Assembly (NCBI GenBank): GCA_030426005.1
Contig: JAUHZM010000025.1
Span: forward strand, 1-18,623
Direction: 5' to 3'
DNA: 18,623 nt
Source of the DNA: Gammaproteobacteria bacterium
GTDB taxonomy: Bacteria > Pseudomonadota > Gammaproteobacteria > Arenicellales > Arenicellaceae
The notes under the pieces are model-generated. The model was given only the letters and a program-made list of their open reading frames with translations, was not told the DNA's origin and did no database searches. The first letter of the stretch is position 1; every line of letters begins with the position of its first letter. A program made the position numbers and the translations under genes. Shown piece after piece: positions 6,283 to 13,434 of this stretch.

Positions 6283-7566
6283 ATGACATTACTATCGACC
6301 AGCCCCGCTAGCGGTGCACGGTTTAGGCTTTTGACTGGGTATCTGATCCTGGTTTTCATGCTGGTTCTGACCAGTTGGGTACCTGTCAGTCGTGCTGATG
6401 AAGATTTTGCTGAGTATTACAGTCAGGTGTATCAGATTCGTGTGATTTCCCCGCAGGCTGGTAGTAAATCGTCTATCGGATCTGGCTTTCAGGTCAGTCA
6501 GGACGGCTTAATTATTACTAATTTCCATGTCATTGCGTCTTACGTCCATGCGCCGGAACGACATAAGATTGAGTATCAGTCTCATACCGGGCAAAAAGGC
6601 AGTCTGAAGTTATTGGATTTTGATGTGGTCAATGATTTGGCATTGCTTCGACATTCCAATCCCAGTGAAAAGACCCTGCGACTCTCTGATACCGCATTGC
6701 TGAAAGGACAAACGGTTTACGCGCTAGGCAATCCGCGTGACTACGGTACCAGTCTGGTGAAAGGACCGAACAACGGCTTAGTGGAACACAGTTACGATGC
6801 GCAAATTCTGTTTTCAGCTAGCTTGAATCCGGGTATGAGTGGCGGCCCAGCTTTAAACAGTTCTGGTGAAGTGGTTGGAGTGAACGTGGCGACTGCAGGC
6901 AGTCAGTTGAGTTTTCTGGTGCCGGTAGTCAAAGCCAAAGCTTTGGTTGCTGCGGATCGCGAGGTGTTGCAGCAAGACTACCAGGCGGAGATCGCACGTC
7001 AGATCAAAGTGTGGCAACGTTCCCGCGTTCAGGAACTGCTCGATAGCGAGTGGCCAACTGAGGAATTCGCAGGCAAGCCTTTGTTTGGCGAAATTCGCAA
7101 AGACTTCCAATGTTGGGGTTACACCAATGATGATGAAGAAGCACGCAAAGTGGCCGATGCGTCTAAGTCTTGCCGAGCTGGTAACACCTTGTATTTGAAT
7201 CACGATTTGAATGCTGGTGAACTGTATTTCAGTTTTGCGCATTCGCGCTCACTCACGCTATCGCCAACGCAGTTTGCAACCACTATTCGGCCCTGGATGT
7301 CTGCCAATAATGACTCCAATTTTACGCACTCAACTAACTACCAGTGTCATGTTGATTTTCTGCAACAGACGCAAGTGGAAAACCGGTTTCAACGTGCCAC
7401 TGTGTGTGTGCGAGCTTACAAGAAAATGGCGGGTTTATATGATTCCTTGTTGTTGTTAGAACAAGTGGAGAACAAGCAAAAATGGGTCGCGCATTTGTCG
7501 GTATCGGCTCTTGAGAAAGATCAAATTCAGCAGATTAACCGCAAATTTCTGGAGCACGTACAATGA
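6283..7566 (+). CDS. Secreted trypsin-like serine protease (S1/DegP-type fold, no PDZ)
   Basis: From the ATG at 6283 the protein has 427 residues; in-frame starts at 6211 (TTG), 6220 and 6226 would add 19-24 residues. A signal peptide or signal anchor spans about residues 14-37 (LLTGYLILVFMLVLTSWVPVSRA, cut before DEDF), so the protease faces the periplasm. The protease domain covers about residues 45-220. The catalytic triad is complete: His82 in ITNFHVIAS, Asp118 in DVVNDLALLR and Ser186 in LNPGMSGGPAL. The S1C glycine motif GSGFQVSQDGLIITN precedes the His. There is no PDZ domain. Instead a C-terminal region of about 200 residues carries four cysteines (in FQCWGY, KSCRAG, YQCHVD, TVCVRA), which could form two disulfides. 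I recognise no domain there. Its TGA overlaps the ATG of the FHA gene (ATGA), indicating translational coupling. Confidence 0.88.
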   Translation: MTLLSTSPASGARFRLLTGYLILVFMLVLTSWVPVSRADEDFAEYYSQVYQIRVISPQAGSKSSIGSGFQVSQDGLIITNFHVIASYVHAPERHKIEYQSHTGQKGSLKLLDFDVVNDLALLRHSNPSEKTLRLSDTALLKGQTVYALGNPRDYGTSLVKGPNNGLVEHSYDAQILFSASLNPGMSGGPALNSSGEVVGVNVATAGSQLSFLVPVVKAKALVAADREVLQQDYQAEIARQIKVWQRSRVQELLDSEWPTEEFAGKPLFGEIRKDFQCWGYTNDDEEARKVADASKSCRAGNTLYLNHDLNAGELYFSFAHSRSLTLSPTQFATTIRPWMSANNDSNFTHSTNYQCHVDFLQQTQVENRFQRATVCVRAYKKMAGLYDSLLLLEQVENKQKWVAHLSVSALEKDQIQQINRKFLEHVQ

Positions 7567-8525
7567 GAACTCTGATCGTATTGGTGAACGATAAAAGCGG
7601 TGAGCGCATGGAGCGGGTCACGCTCAAGAAAACCAAGCCGAGTGTTATCGGGCGTGCCTGGCACAGCGATGTCATTGTGCAGGACAAGTTTGTGGAGGCG
7701 GATCACCTGAGCATTCAATTGAGCGACGAAGGCCTGTTGGAAATCACCGACCTGAATTCGACTAACGGCTCCACGATTGCCGGCAAGCCGGTGACAGGGA
7801 GTGCGGTTTATCGTTTCGGAGAGGTGATTCGCATTGGTGATACCAATTTGCAAATCTACGATGCCGCTGACGGTGTGGCTCCGGCGGCGATCCGTTCGAG
7901 CTGGTTTCTGTTGATTGACCGGTTTAAGAGTCTGCCGGCTATTTTTGCATTAACGCTCGTCGCATTGATGCTACACCTGGGTTCCTCTTGGCTGTTTGCC
8001 AATGAGCCGGTGTTGGTCAATGACGTGGTCACGATTATCATCACTGCCTTAGTGGTGCTGGTGGCTTGGACCTTGTTAATGAGTTTTGCCAGTAAACTAT
8101 TGCGAGGAGAGGGCAATATGCGTGCTTTCTGGGTGCTTGGTTGTCTGGTGTTAGGCTTGCTTGAGATTGCCACCTTATTGTTGGCGCTGGTGCGGTTTAA
8201 CCTACAGCGTGTCGAGCTAGGCGGCCTGCTATCCACATTGACGTATTGTGCGATTGCGGTCTTGCTACTGGTCGGTGCGTTGACGTTTGCCACTCATATG
8301 CAACGCCGTTCAAAATGGGTGTTTTCTATCTTGTTGGTATTGACCATCGTTGGCCTGTTCCGCAGCGACGAATGGCTAAAACCTGAACATGAAAAATGGA
8401 CGGCACAAACACAAACTGAAAACGTTACCCTACCGCCCGCGTTTTTATGGCGCGCGCCGGTCAGTCTGTCGAAGTTTGAAACTGATGCTGAGAAGATATT
8501 CGACTTCGAGCTCGAGCAGAACTAA
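7563..8525 (+). CDS. FHA-domain integral membrane protein
   Basis: This 320-residue protein has an N-terminal FHA domain (about residues 5-98) with the phosphothreonine-binding set intact: Gly30-Arg31, Ser35, His48 and Asn68-Gly69 (in ITDLNSTNGST). About five membrane helices follow: 124-144, 151-176, 188-210, 220-244 and 252-267. The tail of about 53 residues ends FDFELEQN. With the FHA domain in the cytoplasm and five crossings, the tail would be periplasmic, on the same side as the protease encoded just upstream. FHA domains bind phosphothreonine, so the protein could relay a cytoplasmic Ser/Thr-kinase signal to the envelope; no kinase or phosphatase gene is in this window. The start overlaps the protease stop. 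The stop codon overlaps that of the convergent dehydratase gene. Confidence 0.88.
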   Translation: MRTLIVLVNDKSGERMERVTLKKTKPSVIGRAWHSDVIVQDKFVEADHLSIQLSDEGLLEITDLNSTNGSTIAGKPVTGSAVYRFGEVIRIGDTNLQIYDAADGVAPAAIRSSWFLLIDRFKSLPAIFALTLVALMLHLGSSWLFANEPVLVNDVVTIIITALVVLVAWTLLMSFASKLLRGEGNMRAFWVLGCLVLGLLEIATLLLALVRFNLQRVELGGLLSTLTYCAIAVLLLVGALTFATHMQRRSKWVFSILLVLTIVGLFRSDEWLKPEHEKWTAQTQTENVTLPPAFLWRAPVSLSKFETDAEKIFDFELEQN

Positions 8526-9493
8526 TCATGCATCGCTGCGAGCTCTGCGGCGACCATCTGCTCGACCACATCCGGTAAGGTGGATTTGGCTTTCCACCCT
8601 AAGGTCTCGGCAGCGTGTTTTGGCGAGCCGGCACTACATGTTACGTCATTCGGGCGCACAAATTGGTCGGAAACCGTTAAGTAGTCGCGGTAGTCAAGGT
8701 TGACCGCCTCAAAACTCAATCGTACAAAGTCTTCCAGGGTGTAGACGGCGCCAGTCGAGATGATGAAATCATCGGGTTCGTCGTGTTGCAGCATGAGCCA
8801 CATCGCCTCCACGAACTCGATGGCCCAACCCCAGTCCCGTTTAATATTGAGATTGCCAAGCGTCAACGAGTTATCGAGCCCCTTCGAGATGCGACAGGCG
8901 GCAGCGACGATTTTTTTGGATACAAAGTTCGGGTTGCGTAGTACCGATTCATGACTGAACAGGATTCCCGAGCACGCAAATAAGTTATATGCCTGTCGGT
9001 AGTTGATCACCGACCAATACGCTGAAGCCTTGGCCACCGCGTAGGGGCTCTTGGGGGCAAAACGACTGTGTTCGTTTGCCAGGTGGTTCGGTAGCGCATC
9101 AGTGTCGCCAAAGCATTCTCCGGACGACGCGTTGAACAAACGACTCTTTAAACCGAGAAAGCGCATGGCTTCCATCACGTTCAACACACCTAGGGTGAAG
9201 GAACGAATGGTCTCGAATGGCAGCTGAAAGGAAATTCCAACCGAGCTCTGACCGGCCAGATTGTAAATCTCGTCTGGTTGCGCTTCGTTTAGGGCAGACA
9301 GCACCGACTTATAATCGGTAATGTCTACCGTCATGTAGTGGATGTCTTGATCAATACCGAGCACACTGGGGTTGTTACGAATCTTGCCAACCGCATCCCG
9401 TGAGGTGCCATAGACGGTGTATCCCTTGTCCAGCAAGAGGCGCGCGAGGTAGGCCCCGTCTTGACCAGTGACCCCGAGTATTAGTGCTTTCAT
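8522..9493 (-). CDS. gmd: GDP-mannose 4,6-dehydratase-like NAD(P)-dependent sugar-nucleotide enzyme
   Basis: This 323-residue protein is an extended SDR. The cofactor loop GVTGQDGAYLARLL (residues 7-20) carries the GQDG form typical of GDP-mannose 4,6-dehydratases. Other landmarks are YNLAGQSSVGISF (77-89), the active-site strand NASSGECFGD with Ser124 and Glu126, and Tyr151-X3-Lys155 in PYAVAKA. A long conserved LGNLNIKRDWGWAIEFVEAMW stretch is the GMD substrate-binding region. The expected reaction is GDP-mannose to GDP-4-keto-6-deoxymannose, a precursor of GDP-fucose, GDP-rhamnose or GDP-perosamine for surface polysaccharides. It is shorter than E. coli Gmd (about 373 residues) and belongs to a compact subgroup, so a related 4,6-dehydratase or reductase step remains possible. 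It stands alone, without a partner reductase or glycosyltransferase in the window. Confidence 0.9.
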   Translation of the reverse strand: MKALILGVTGQDGAYLARLLLDKGYTVYGTSRDAVGKIRNNPSVLGIDQDIHYMTVDITDYKSVLSALNEAQPDEIYNLAGQSSVGISFQLPFETIRSFTLGVLNVMEAMRFLGLKSRLFNASSGECFGDTDALPNHLANEHSRFAPKSPYAVAKASAYWSVINYRQAYNLFACSGILFSHESVLRNPNFVSKKIVAAACRISKGLDNSLTLGNLNIKRDWGWAIEFVEAMWLMLQHDEPDDFIISTGAVYTLEDFVRLSFEAVNLDYRDYLTVSDQFVRPNDVTCSAGSPKHAAETLGWKAKSTLPDVVEQMVAAELAAMHD

Positions 9494-9639
9494 GTCGCGA
9501 GTGGAACACGCTCAGTCATTAAAGTCAAAGCTTCCTGTCACTGTGCCCGAATGCCAGCCCTATTGTTGTTTACAGTCACTATAGGTGCCATCCGTGGCAG
9601 GTCGGCGGCGGGGAAATGCCACCAACCGTCCAGTCTTGA

Positions 9640-11196
9640 TTAGCGTCGCACCGAGATTGCATAGGTGGATACAGTGCCGCTAACTTCGTTGGCGGTGATA
9701 ATAAATGGTTGCCCATTGGCACTGTCCTGGGCCGATACAAATGCGATGCCTTCGGGTGCAATATCGCCAGCCTCCGGCGAGTCGTCGTCAGCCACGGCCT
9801 TTCGAGTGCTGAAGTAGTGTACAAACGTAGCGTTTGCCGGTTCTGTGATGTCGTAAACCAGAATGCCGCCAGTACGTTCCAAACCAATAAATGCGTAAGT
9901 ACGATCGTCGATCTTGCCTAATGCAAGTGCCTCAGGCTCGGGACCTTTGTCGTCGCTGCGGTCGTCGTCGATGTTAAACAGTGCTGGATTGGCCTGTGCG
10001 GTGATTTGTTCAAATTGGTCCGCGCTGTCAAACACCAGCTCACCGTGCGCTGACCAGATTGAGAAGGAACGACCACCGTAGGCGAATAATCGATCCACCT
10101 TACCGTCGCCGTCAACGTCCGCGCCGACCTTGCTGACTTTGAGTCGACCAAGTTGTTTGTTGCTGCTGAGTTTTGGATACGCCTCAGTCAGTGATTTACT
10201 CAAGTTCATTTTGCCGACACGAGTTTCTTCTGAGTATCCATCGTAGTCGCGTGCGTCTCCTTCATTGGCGGTCACGATGTAAGTTTCCCCGCTGACGGTA
10301 TAACTGGCGATGGTGTCTGGTTGATACATGCCTTCAACCGGCCAGGGCTTGATATGAATGCCACCATCTTCGTCACTGGCATCAATCCCGTTACCGGCCT
10401 GCGCATGTGACTTGGTGCCAAGCGGCAGCAGTGCTGTCACCTTCGAGGTGGCGATATCGACGACGGCGAGAGCGTTATTTTCTTGCAGAGCGACCCAAGC
10501 GGTTTTAGAGTCAGCTGACACGGCGATGTATTCTGGCTCCAGGTCTTGGGCGACAGACGCGTTCTTACCAAAAATGCGGATCGCAGGATCAATTGCCTGT
10601 GTGTTAAATGCTGTGAAGTCTGCGGTACTTACATTGGCCTGGCTTTGCTTGCGGATGTCATCACCAACTTGGATTATGCTGATGGACCCTTCGGGATCAA
10701 TCGTATAGTCATCATTAGGTTCGCCTTCATTTGCGCTCAATATCACCGTACCGTCTGGTGTGAAGGTGACCATATCCGGCAGTGCGCCAACTTTGAACGA
10801 GTTGAGGTGGTTCCCTGACAGATCAAATACCACGATTGAGCCAGGGTCTTGTTTCGGCTTGGCTGCCACCGCCACCGCGACCAAGCCACGTTTAACCGCC
10901 ACGCTATTGGGTGCGCCATACGCATTAAGTTTGATTTGGTTGACCAAGGCCGGTTTATCAGGGTGAGCCAGGCTGAAAACGTCAATGGTTTTGGCAAACC
11001 CGTTTACAACATAAGCTTGTTTTGTCGCCGCGTCGTAGCTCACTATCTCTGCTGCCCCTTGATCGTAGGGGCCAGATTTAAAGGTACCGAGTGCACTCAA
11101 TTGGATTGATTGTGTGGCGGTGATTTGGCTACCATCCGCGGCGGCGAAGTGCGAGAATACGGCGCAGGCCGCGAGTACGAAAATTTTACGAATCAT
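9640..11196 (-). CDS. Secreted choice-of-anchor I family beta-propeller protein
   Basis: From the ATG at 11196 the protein has 518 residues. An upstream TTG at 11214 is in frame but less likely. A signal peptide (MIRKIFVLAACAVFSHFAAA) precedes DGSQ, so the protein is exported. The body repeats blade-like units: TKQAYVVNGFAKTIDVFSL, GALPDMVTFTPDGTVILSANEGEPND, EYIAVSADSKTAWVALQENN, GETYIVTANEGDARDYDGYSE, DGKVDRLFAYGGRSFSIW and EGIAFVSAQ..PFIITANEVSGTVSTYAI. These are the hallmarks of the choice-of-anchor I family, often mislabelled alkaline phosphatase or linked to phytase-like esterases. No sorting tail is visible at the C-terminus (it ends AISVRR). The acidic D/E-rich loops suggest calcium sites. 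The catalytic role is unproven. The promoter carries a Pho-box-like element, which favours a role in phosphate scavenging. No Shine-Dalgarno is evident. Confidence 0.85.
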   Translation of the reverse strand: MIRKIFVLAACAVFSHFAAADGSQITATQSIQLSALGTFKSGPYDQGAAEIVSYDAATKQAYVVNGFAKTIDVFSLAHPDKPALVNQIKLNAYGAPNSVAVKRGLVAVAVAAKPKQDPGSIVVFDLSGNHLNSFKVGALPDMVTFTPDGTVILSANEGEPNDDYTIDPEGSISIIQVGDDIRKQSQANVSTADFTAFNTQAIDPAIRIFGKNASVAQDLEPEYIAVSADSKTAWVALQENNALAVVDIATSKVTALLPLGTKSHAQAGNGIDASDEDGGIHIKPWPVEGMYQPDTIASYTVSGETYIVTANEGDARDYDGYSEETRVGKMNLSKSLTEAYPKLSSNKQLGRLKVSKVGADVDGDGKVDRLFAYGGRSFSIWSAHGELVFDSADQFEQITAQANPALFNIDDDRSDDKGPEPEALALGKIDDRTYAFIGLERTGGILVYDITEPANATFVHYFSTRKAVADDDSPEAGDIAPEGIAFVSAQDSANGQPFIITANEVSGTVSTYAISVRR

Positions 11197-11246
11197 GAGG
11201 AAGTTCAGATGCAAAGGCGCATATTGCTTGGATGGTGTAGTGGTGT

Positions 11247-11280
11247 AACATATTTTTCAAGTGTGACACTATCATGACAA
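11247..11280 (-). promoter_or_regulatory. Pho-box promoter upstream of the choice-of-anchor I gene
   Basis: On the minus strand, 11280-11263 reads TTGTCATGATAGTGTCAC, two TGTCA repeats in the 7-4-7 layout of a PhoB box. It matches the E. coli phoA box as I recall it at 13 of 18 positions. Exactly 10 bp further on lies a -10-like TATGTT (11252-11247), the same distance as in phoA, and no normal -35 is present, as expected for a PhoB-activated promoter. The start of transcription would be near 11240, leaving a leader of about 44 nt. Confidence 0.65.
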
Positions 11281-11326
11281 TCACGGCGTCCCCAGCGATC
11301 TTTGCCGCTTTCTCTGAGCGTCAATT

Positions 11327-11330
11327 CTAA
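11327..11330. repeat. Left target-site duplication of the MITE (CTAA)
   Basis: CTAA directly abuts the left end of the element and is repeated at 11594-11597. It fits the YTAR target preference of IS5-subgroup elements. Confidence 0.7.
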
Positions 11331-11361
11331 GGAGCCTCTGATTAATTATAAATGTTCTCTG

Positions 11362-11380
11362 TGATAGCTTAAGGCTATCA
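11362..11380. repeat. Perfect hairpin inside the MITE
   Basis: TGATAGC-ttaag-GCTATCA is a perfect 7-5-7 stem-loop just inside the left terminal repeat. Confidence 0.75.
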
Positions 11381-11467
11381 GCTACGAGGCGCAGATTGAA
11401 ATCAATGGCATAGTCCTTGATGAGAGCTGCAACAAAGTAGATGGTAGCCTTAAGCTTTACCCAGCGG

Positions 11468-11563
11468 GGCTTTCAAGCTGATCCGCTCTCTTTGTTGTTG
11501 TTTTTTGACGTGACCAGTCATGCCTACAAAACAACGCCTCGATAGCGGACCTGCTTGAAAGCC
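11468..11563. repeat. Long internal inverted repeat of the MITE
   Basis: 11468-11487 (GGCTTTCAAGCTGATCCGCT) pairs with 11544-11563 at 18 of 20 positions, with a 56-nt loop. The loop contains a further pairing of GTTGTTTT with AAAACAAC. Transcribed, the right half of the element would fold into a strong extended hairpin just before the MATE gene. Confidence 0.75.
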
Positions 11564-11593
11564 AGAGAGCAATTAGAATTAATCAGAGGCTCC

Positions 11594-11597
11594 CTAA
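11594..11597. repeat. Right target-site duplication of the MITE (CTAA)
   Basis: CTAA abuts the right end of the element, two bases before the MATE start codon at 11600. It is identical to 11327-11330. Confidence 0.7.
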
Positions 11598-11599
11598 TT

Positions 11600-12946
11600 A
11601 TGAGTCGTTTATTTACTGAGTTGAGATCACTGGTTGTACTGGCTGCGCCAGTATCACTCACACAGTTGTGTTTGGTTGGAATGTCTGCCACGGATGTGGC
11701 GATTGCTGGTCAGGCTGGCACACTGGAATTGGCAGGAATGAATCTGGGTGCCAACACCTGGAACATGATCATATTTTTCTTTATGGGTGTGGGCTTTGCG
11801 ACCCAGCCATTGATCGCCAAACACTATGGTGCGCGAAATGATGCCGGTGTAAAGCATCAATTGCATCAATCAATCTGGATGTGTCTCGCGCTCGGTGTGT
11901 TAGCGACTCTGGTAGTTTGGGCGTGCGCGGCTTTGTTTCAATTTGCACCGTTTGAGGATGACCTACGTGGCATTGCACAGGGCTATCTGCTGGCCATCAG
12001 TTTTTGCGCTATTCCCATTACCTTGATTCCAGCCGTGCGCGGCACATTGGAGGGCATGAGCATGACGCGCGAAGTCTTCATTGTGAACTTCGTAGCGTTC
12101 TTGTTGAATATCCCGCTGGACTACATTTTGGTTAATGGGCTCTTCGGCTTACCACGTTTGGGTGGGGTCGGCTGTGCCTGGGCCACGGTGGTCCTGATGT
12201 GGTTAGTCATGATTGCTTGCTGGTTAGTCATTCACCATCATGCCGCAGTGCGTGACAAACGGTTTTTTCATGGCTTTGAAGCACCGTCGATTCCGACCAT
12301 CACTAAAACGTTGCGGCTTGGTTTACCAATCGGTGCGTCGATTGTGATCGAGCTGAGTATGTTTGCTGGGGCCGGAATGATGATCGCATTGTTCGGCGTC
12401 GTGGAAGCTGGTGCGCATGCTGTGGCTATCACCGTGGCGTCGATGAGTTTTATGTTGTACATGGGGCTGGGTCAAGGCGTTACGATTCGTGCGTCGCAGT
12501 TTCTTGGTGCGGATCGTCCTGAGGATGCGTGGTATACCGTCAAGGCGGGTACGGCGTTTAATCTGGCCATTGCAGCGGTTATTTGCGTGCTATTTATTCT
12601 GTTTACCGAGTCACTGATTCGCCTCTTTAATGATGACCCAGCCGTTATCCAGCTCGCAGTGGTACTTTTGTATTTTGGTGCAGCATTTCAGTTAGCCGAT
12701 TCACTCCAGGTGGCGGTTATTTGCGCGCTGCGTGCCTACCACGACACCAGTAGCCCGCCAAAGTATCAGGTGGTCGCATTTCTGATTTTTGGTTTGCCAA
12801 TCGGCGTGTTGTTGGCCTTTGGTTATGGCACGCCCAGCCTTACCGGGGCTAAAGGGATGTGGTTTGCGATGGTCGTCAGTTTGTTTATGGTTGGATTTTT
12901 GTTGTTGTGGCGGCTGGCGACGCGCGCGCGTGAGGTCGCCGAATAG
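11600..12946 (+). CDS. MATE-family multidrug/cation antiporter (NorM/DinF-like)
   Basis: This 448-residue integral membrane protein has about 12 hydrophobic helices. MATE landmarks are the N-terminal LAAPVSLTQLCLVGMSATDVAIAG helix, the first-half motif GFATQPLIAKHYGARND (about residues 74-90), VRGTLEGMSMTREV, and the second-half equivalent GLGQGVTIRASQFLGADRPEDA. MATE proteins export cationic drugs or metabolites in exchange for Na+ or H+; the substrate is unknown. The reading can be extended upstream to a TTG at 11555, but that lies inside the mobile element. The ATG at 11600 matches the normal N-terminus. The only Shine-Dalgarno candidate, AGAGG at 11585-11589, lies within the element's right terminal repeat, 10 bases before the ATG. 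Confidence 0.94.
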   Translation: MSRLFTELRSLVVLAAPVSLTQLCLVGMSATDVAIAGQAGTLELAGMNLGANTWNMIIFFFMGVGFATQPLIAKHYGARNDAGVKHQLHQSIWMCLALGVLATLVVWACAALFQFAPFEDDLRGIAQGYLLAISFCAIPITLIPAVRGTLEGMSMTREVFIVNFVAFLLNIPLDYILVNGLFGLPRLGGVGCAWATVVLMWLVMIACWLVIHHHAAVRDKRFFHGFEAPSIPTITKTLRLGLPIGASIVIELSMFAGAGMMIALFGVVEAGAHAVAITVASMSFMLYMGLGQGVTIRASQFLGADRPEDAWYTVKAGTAFNLAIAAVICVLFILFTESLIRLFNDDPAVIQLAVVLLYFGAAFQLADSLQVAVICALRAYHDTSSPPKYQVVAFLIFGLPIGVLLAFGYGTPSLTGAKGMWFAMVVSLFMVGFLLLWRLATRAREVAE

Positions 12947-12950
12947 TTTT

Positions 12951-12980
12951 GCACAGCGGCGCGCCACAGTTCGCTATACT
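12951..12980 (+). promoter_or_regulatory. Candidate sigma70 promoter for the 126-residue membrane protein
   Basis: TTGCAC (12951-12956) and TATACT (12975-12980) are 18 bp apart. They lie just after the MATE stop codon and about 35 bp before the ATG at 13015. The -10 is good and the -35 weak. Transcription would begin near 12987, at an in-frame 8-codon reading (12988-13014) whose stop codon directly precedes the ATG. Confidence 0.45.
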
Positions 12981-13014
12981 GTGCCTTATGCTGTTAAATG
13001 GTGAAACTGGATAA

Positions 13015-13395
13015 ATGGGTATCGTAGTGACTATCGCCATGTTGTTTGGCTTGATTGTGTTACGCCCAACACCTTGGCGTCACGAGCCGGAAGCGACCGT
13101 GGCATTGCCGATGGTGGTTTTTTCCGCCTTCTTACTGTGTGTTTGTGGTCTCTGGAACGTGGGCTATGGCGTACTGCACCTTACGACCTTTTGGGGTTGG
13201 GCTGCCCTGTTATCTGGTGCGACCATGGTAACGGCTGCGGCAGTGATCTTTCTATTTCACGGTCAGGCGGCACGCGTCACTTTTACCTGGGTGGACATTA
13301 TTAAGCCCTGGATTACTGGTCTGCTCGCCGGTTTCTTCTTATTGTACAGCGTCACCTTAATCCAACTGAATCTTGGCTACCCGATTATCGGGTGA
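13015..13395 (+). CDS. Small four-helix membrane protein, function unknown
   Basis: This 126-residue protein has about four hydrophobic segments: residues 2-17, 31-51, 56-81 and 93-116. The loops are short, with HEPEATVAL after the first helix and HGQAARVTFTWVDIIKP before the last. Trp and aromatic residues are frequent at helix ends. I recognise no family. It lies 68 bp after the MATE gene and ends 40 bp before the M20 amidohydrolase start. It may be co-transcribed with either, although a promoter candidate lies just upstream. No strong Shine-Dalgarno is seen (GGTGA about 10 bases before the ATG). Coding potential is supported by the hydrophobic pattern and by tight packing between neighbours on the same strand. 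Confidence 0.7.
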   Translation: MGIVVTIAMLFGLIVLRPTPWRHEPEATVALPMVVFSAFLLCVCGLWNVGYGVLHLTTFWGWAALLSGATMVTAAAVIFLFHGQAARVTFTWVDIIKPWITGLLAGFFLLYSVTLIQLNLGYPIIG

Positions 13396-13434
13396 TGGTT
13401 GGCTCCTTTTAACGAACTGTCTGTGTATCTATTT

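Larger units (their letters stand above)
11331..11593. mobile_element. MITE-like non-autonomous element (263 bp), IS5-like ends
   Basis: The ends are perfect 17-bp inverted repeats (GGAGCCTCTGATTAATT at 11331-11347 and its complement at 11577-11593). They extend to an imperfect 31-bp repeat matching at 28 positions (11331-11361 and 11563-11593). The element is flanked by a CTAA duplication. It encodes no transposase; only a short open stretch on the minus strand is seen, with no recognisable protein. The interior is highly structured, with hairpins at 11362-11380 and 11468-11563 and a 12-bp pair AGCTTAAGGCTA (11366-11377)/TAGCCTTAAGCT (11445-11456). The 4-bp YTAR-type duplication suggests mobilisation by an IS5-family transposase elsewhere in the genome. 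It fills most of the 403-bp gap between the choice-of-anchor I gene and the MATE gene; the rest of the gap holds the Pho-type promoter and about 46 bp with nothing recognisable. Confidence 0.88.

Noticed and set aside
6853..7242. 129-codon minus-strand reading inside the protease gene
   Set aside because: It overlaps the conserved Ser region of the protease on the opposite strand and resembles no protein.
7856..8293. 145-codon minus-strand reading inside the FHA gene
   Set aside because: It mirrors the hydrophobic helices of the real gene (rich in Ser/Thr/Asn/Ala) and has no start signal.
9581..9620. Hairpin TGCCA-N4-TGGCA downstream of the choice-of-anchor I gene as terminator
   Set aside because: The stem is only 5 bp and no T-run follows on the minus strand.
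11331..11470. Short open stretch on the minus strand inside the MITE
   Set aside because: About 45 codons, no start or ribosome binding site, no transposase motif.
11468..11563. MITE hairpin as a rho-independent terminator
   Set aside because: The loop is too large and no T-run follows; it is better explained as element structure.
11555..11599. Extended MATE start at TTG 11555
   Set aside because: It would place the N-terminus inside the mobile element; homology begins at the ATG at 11600.
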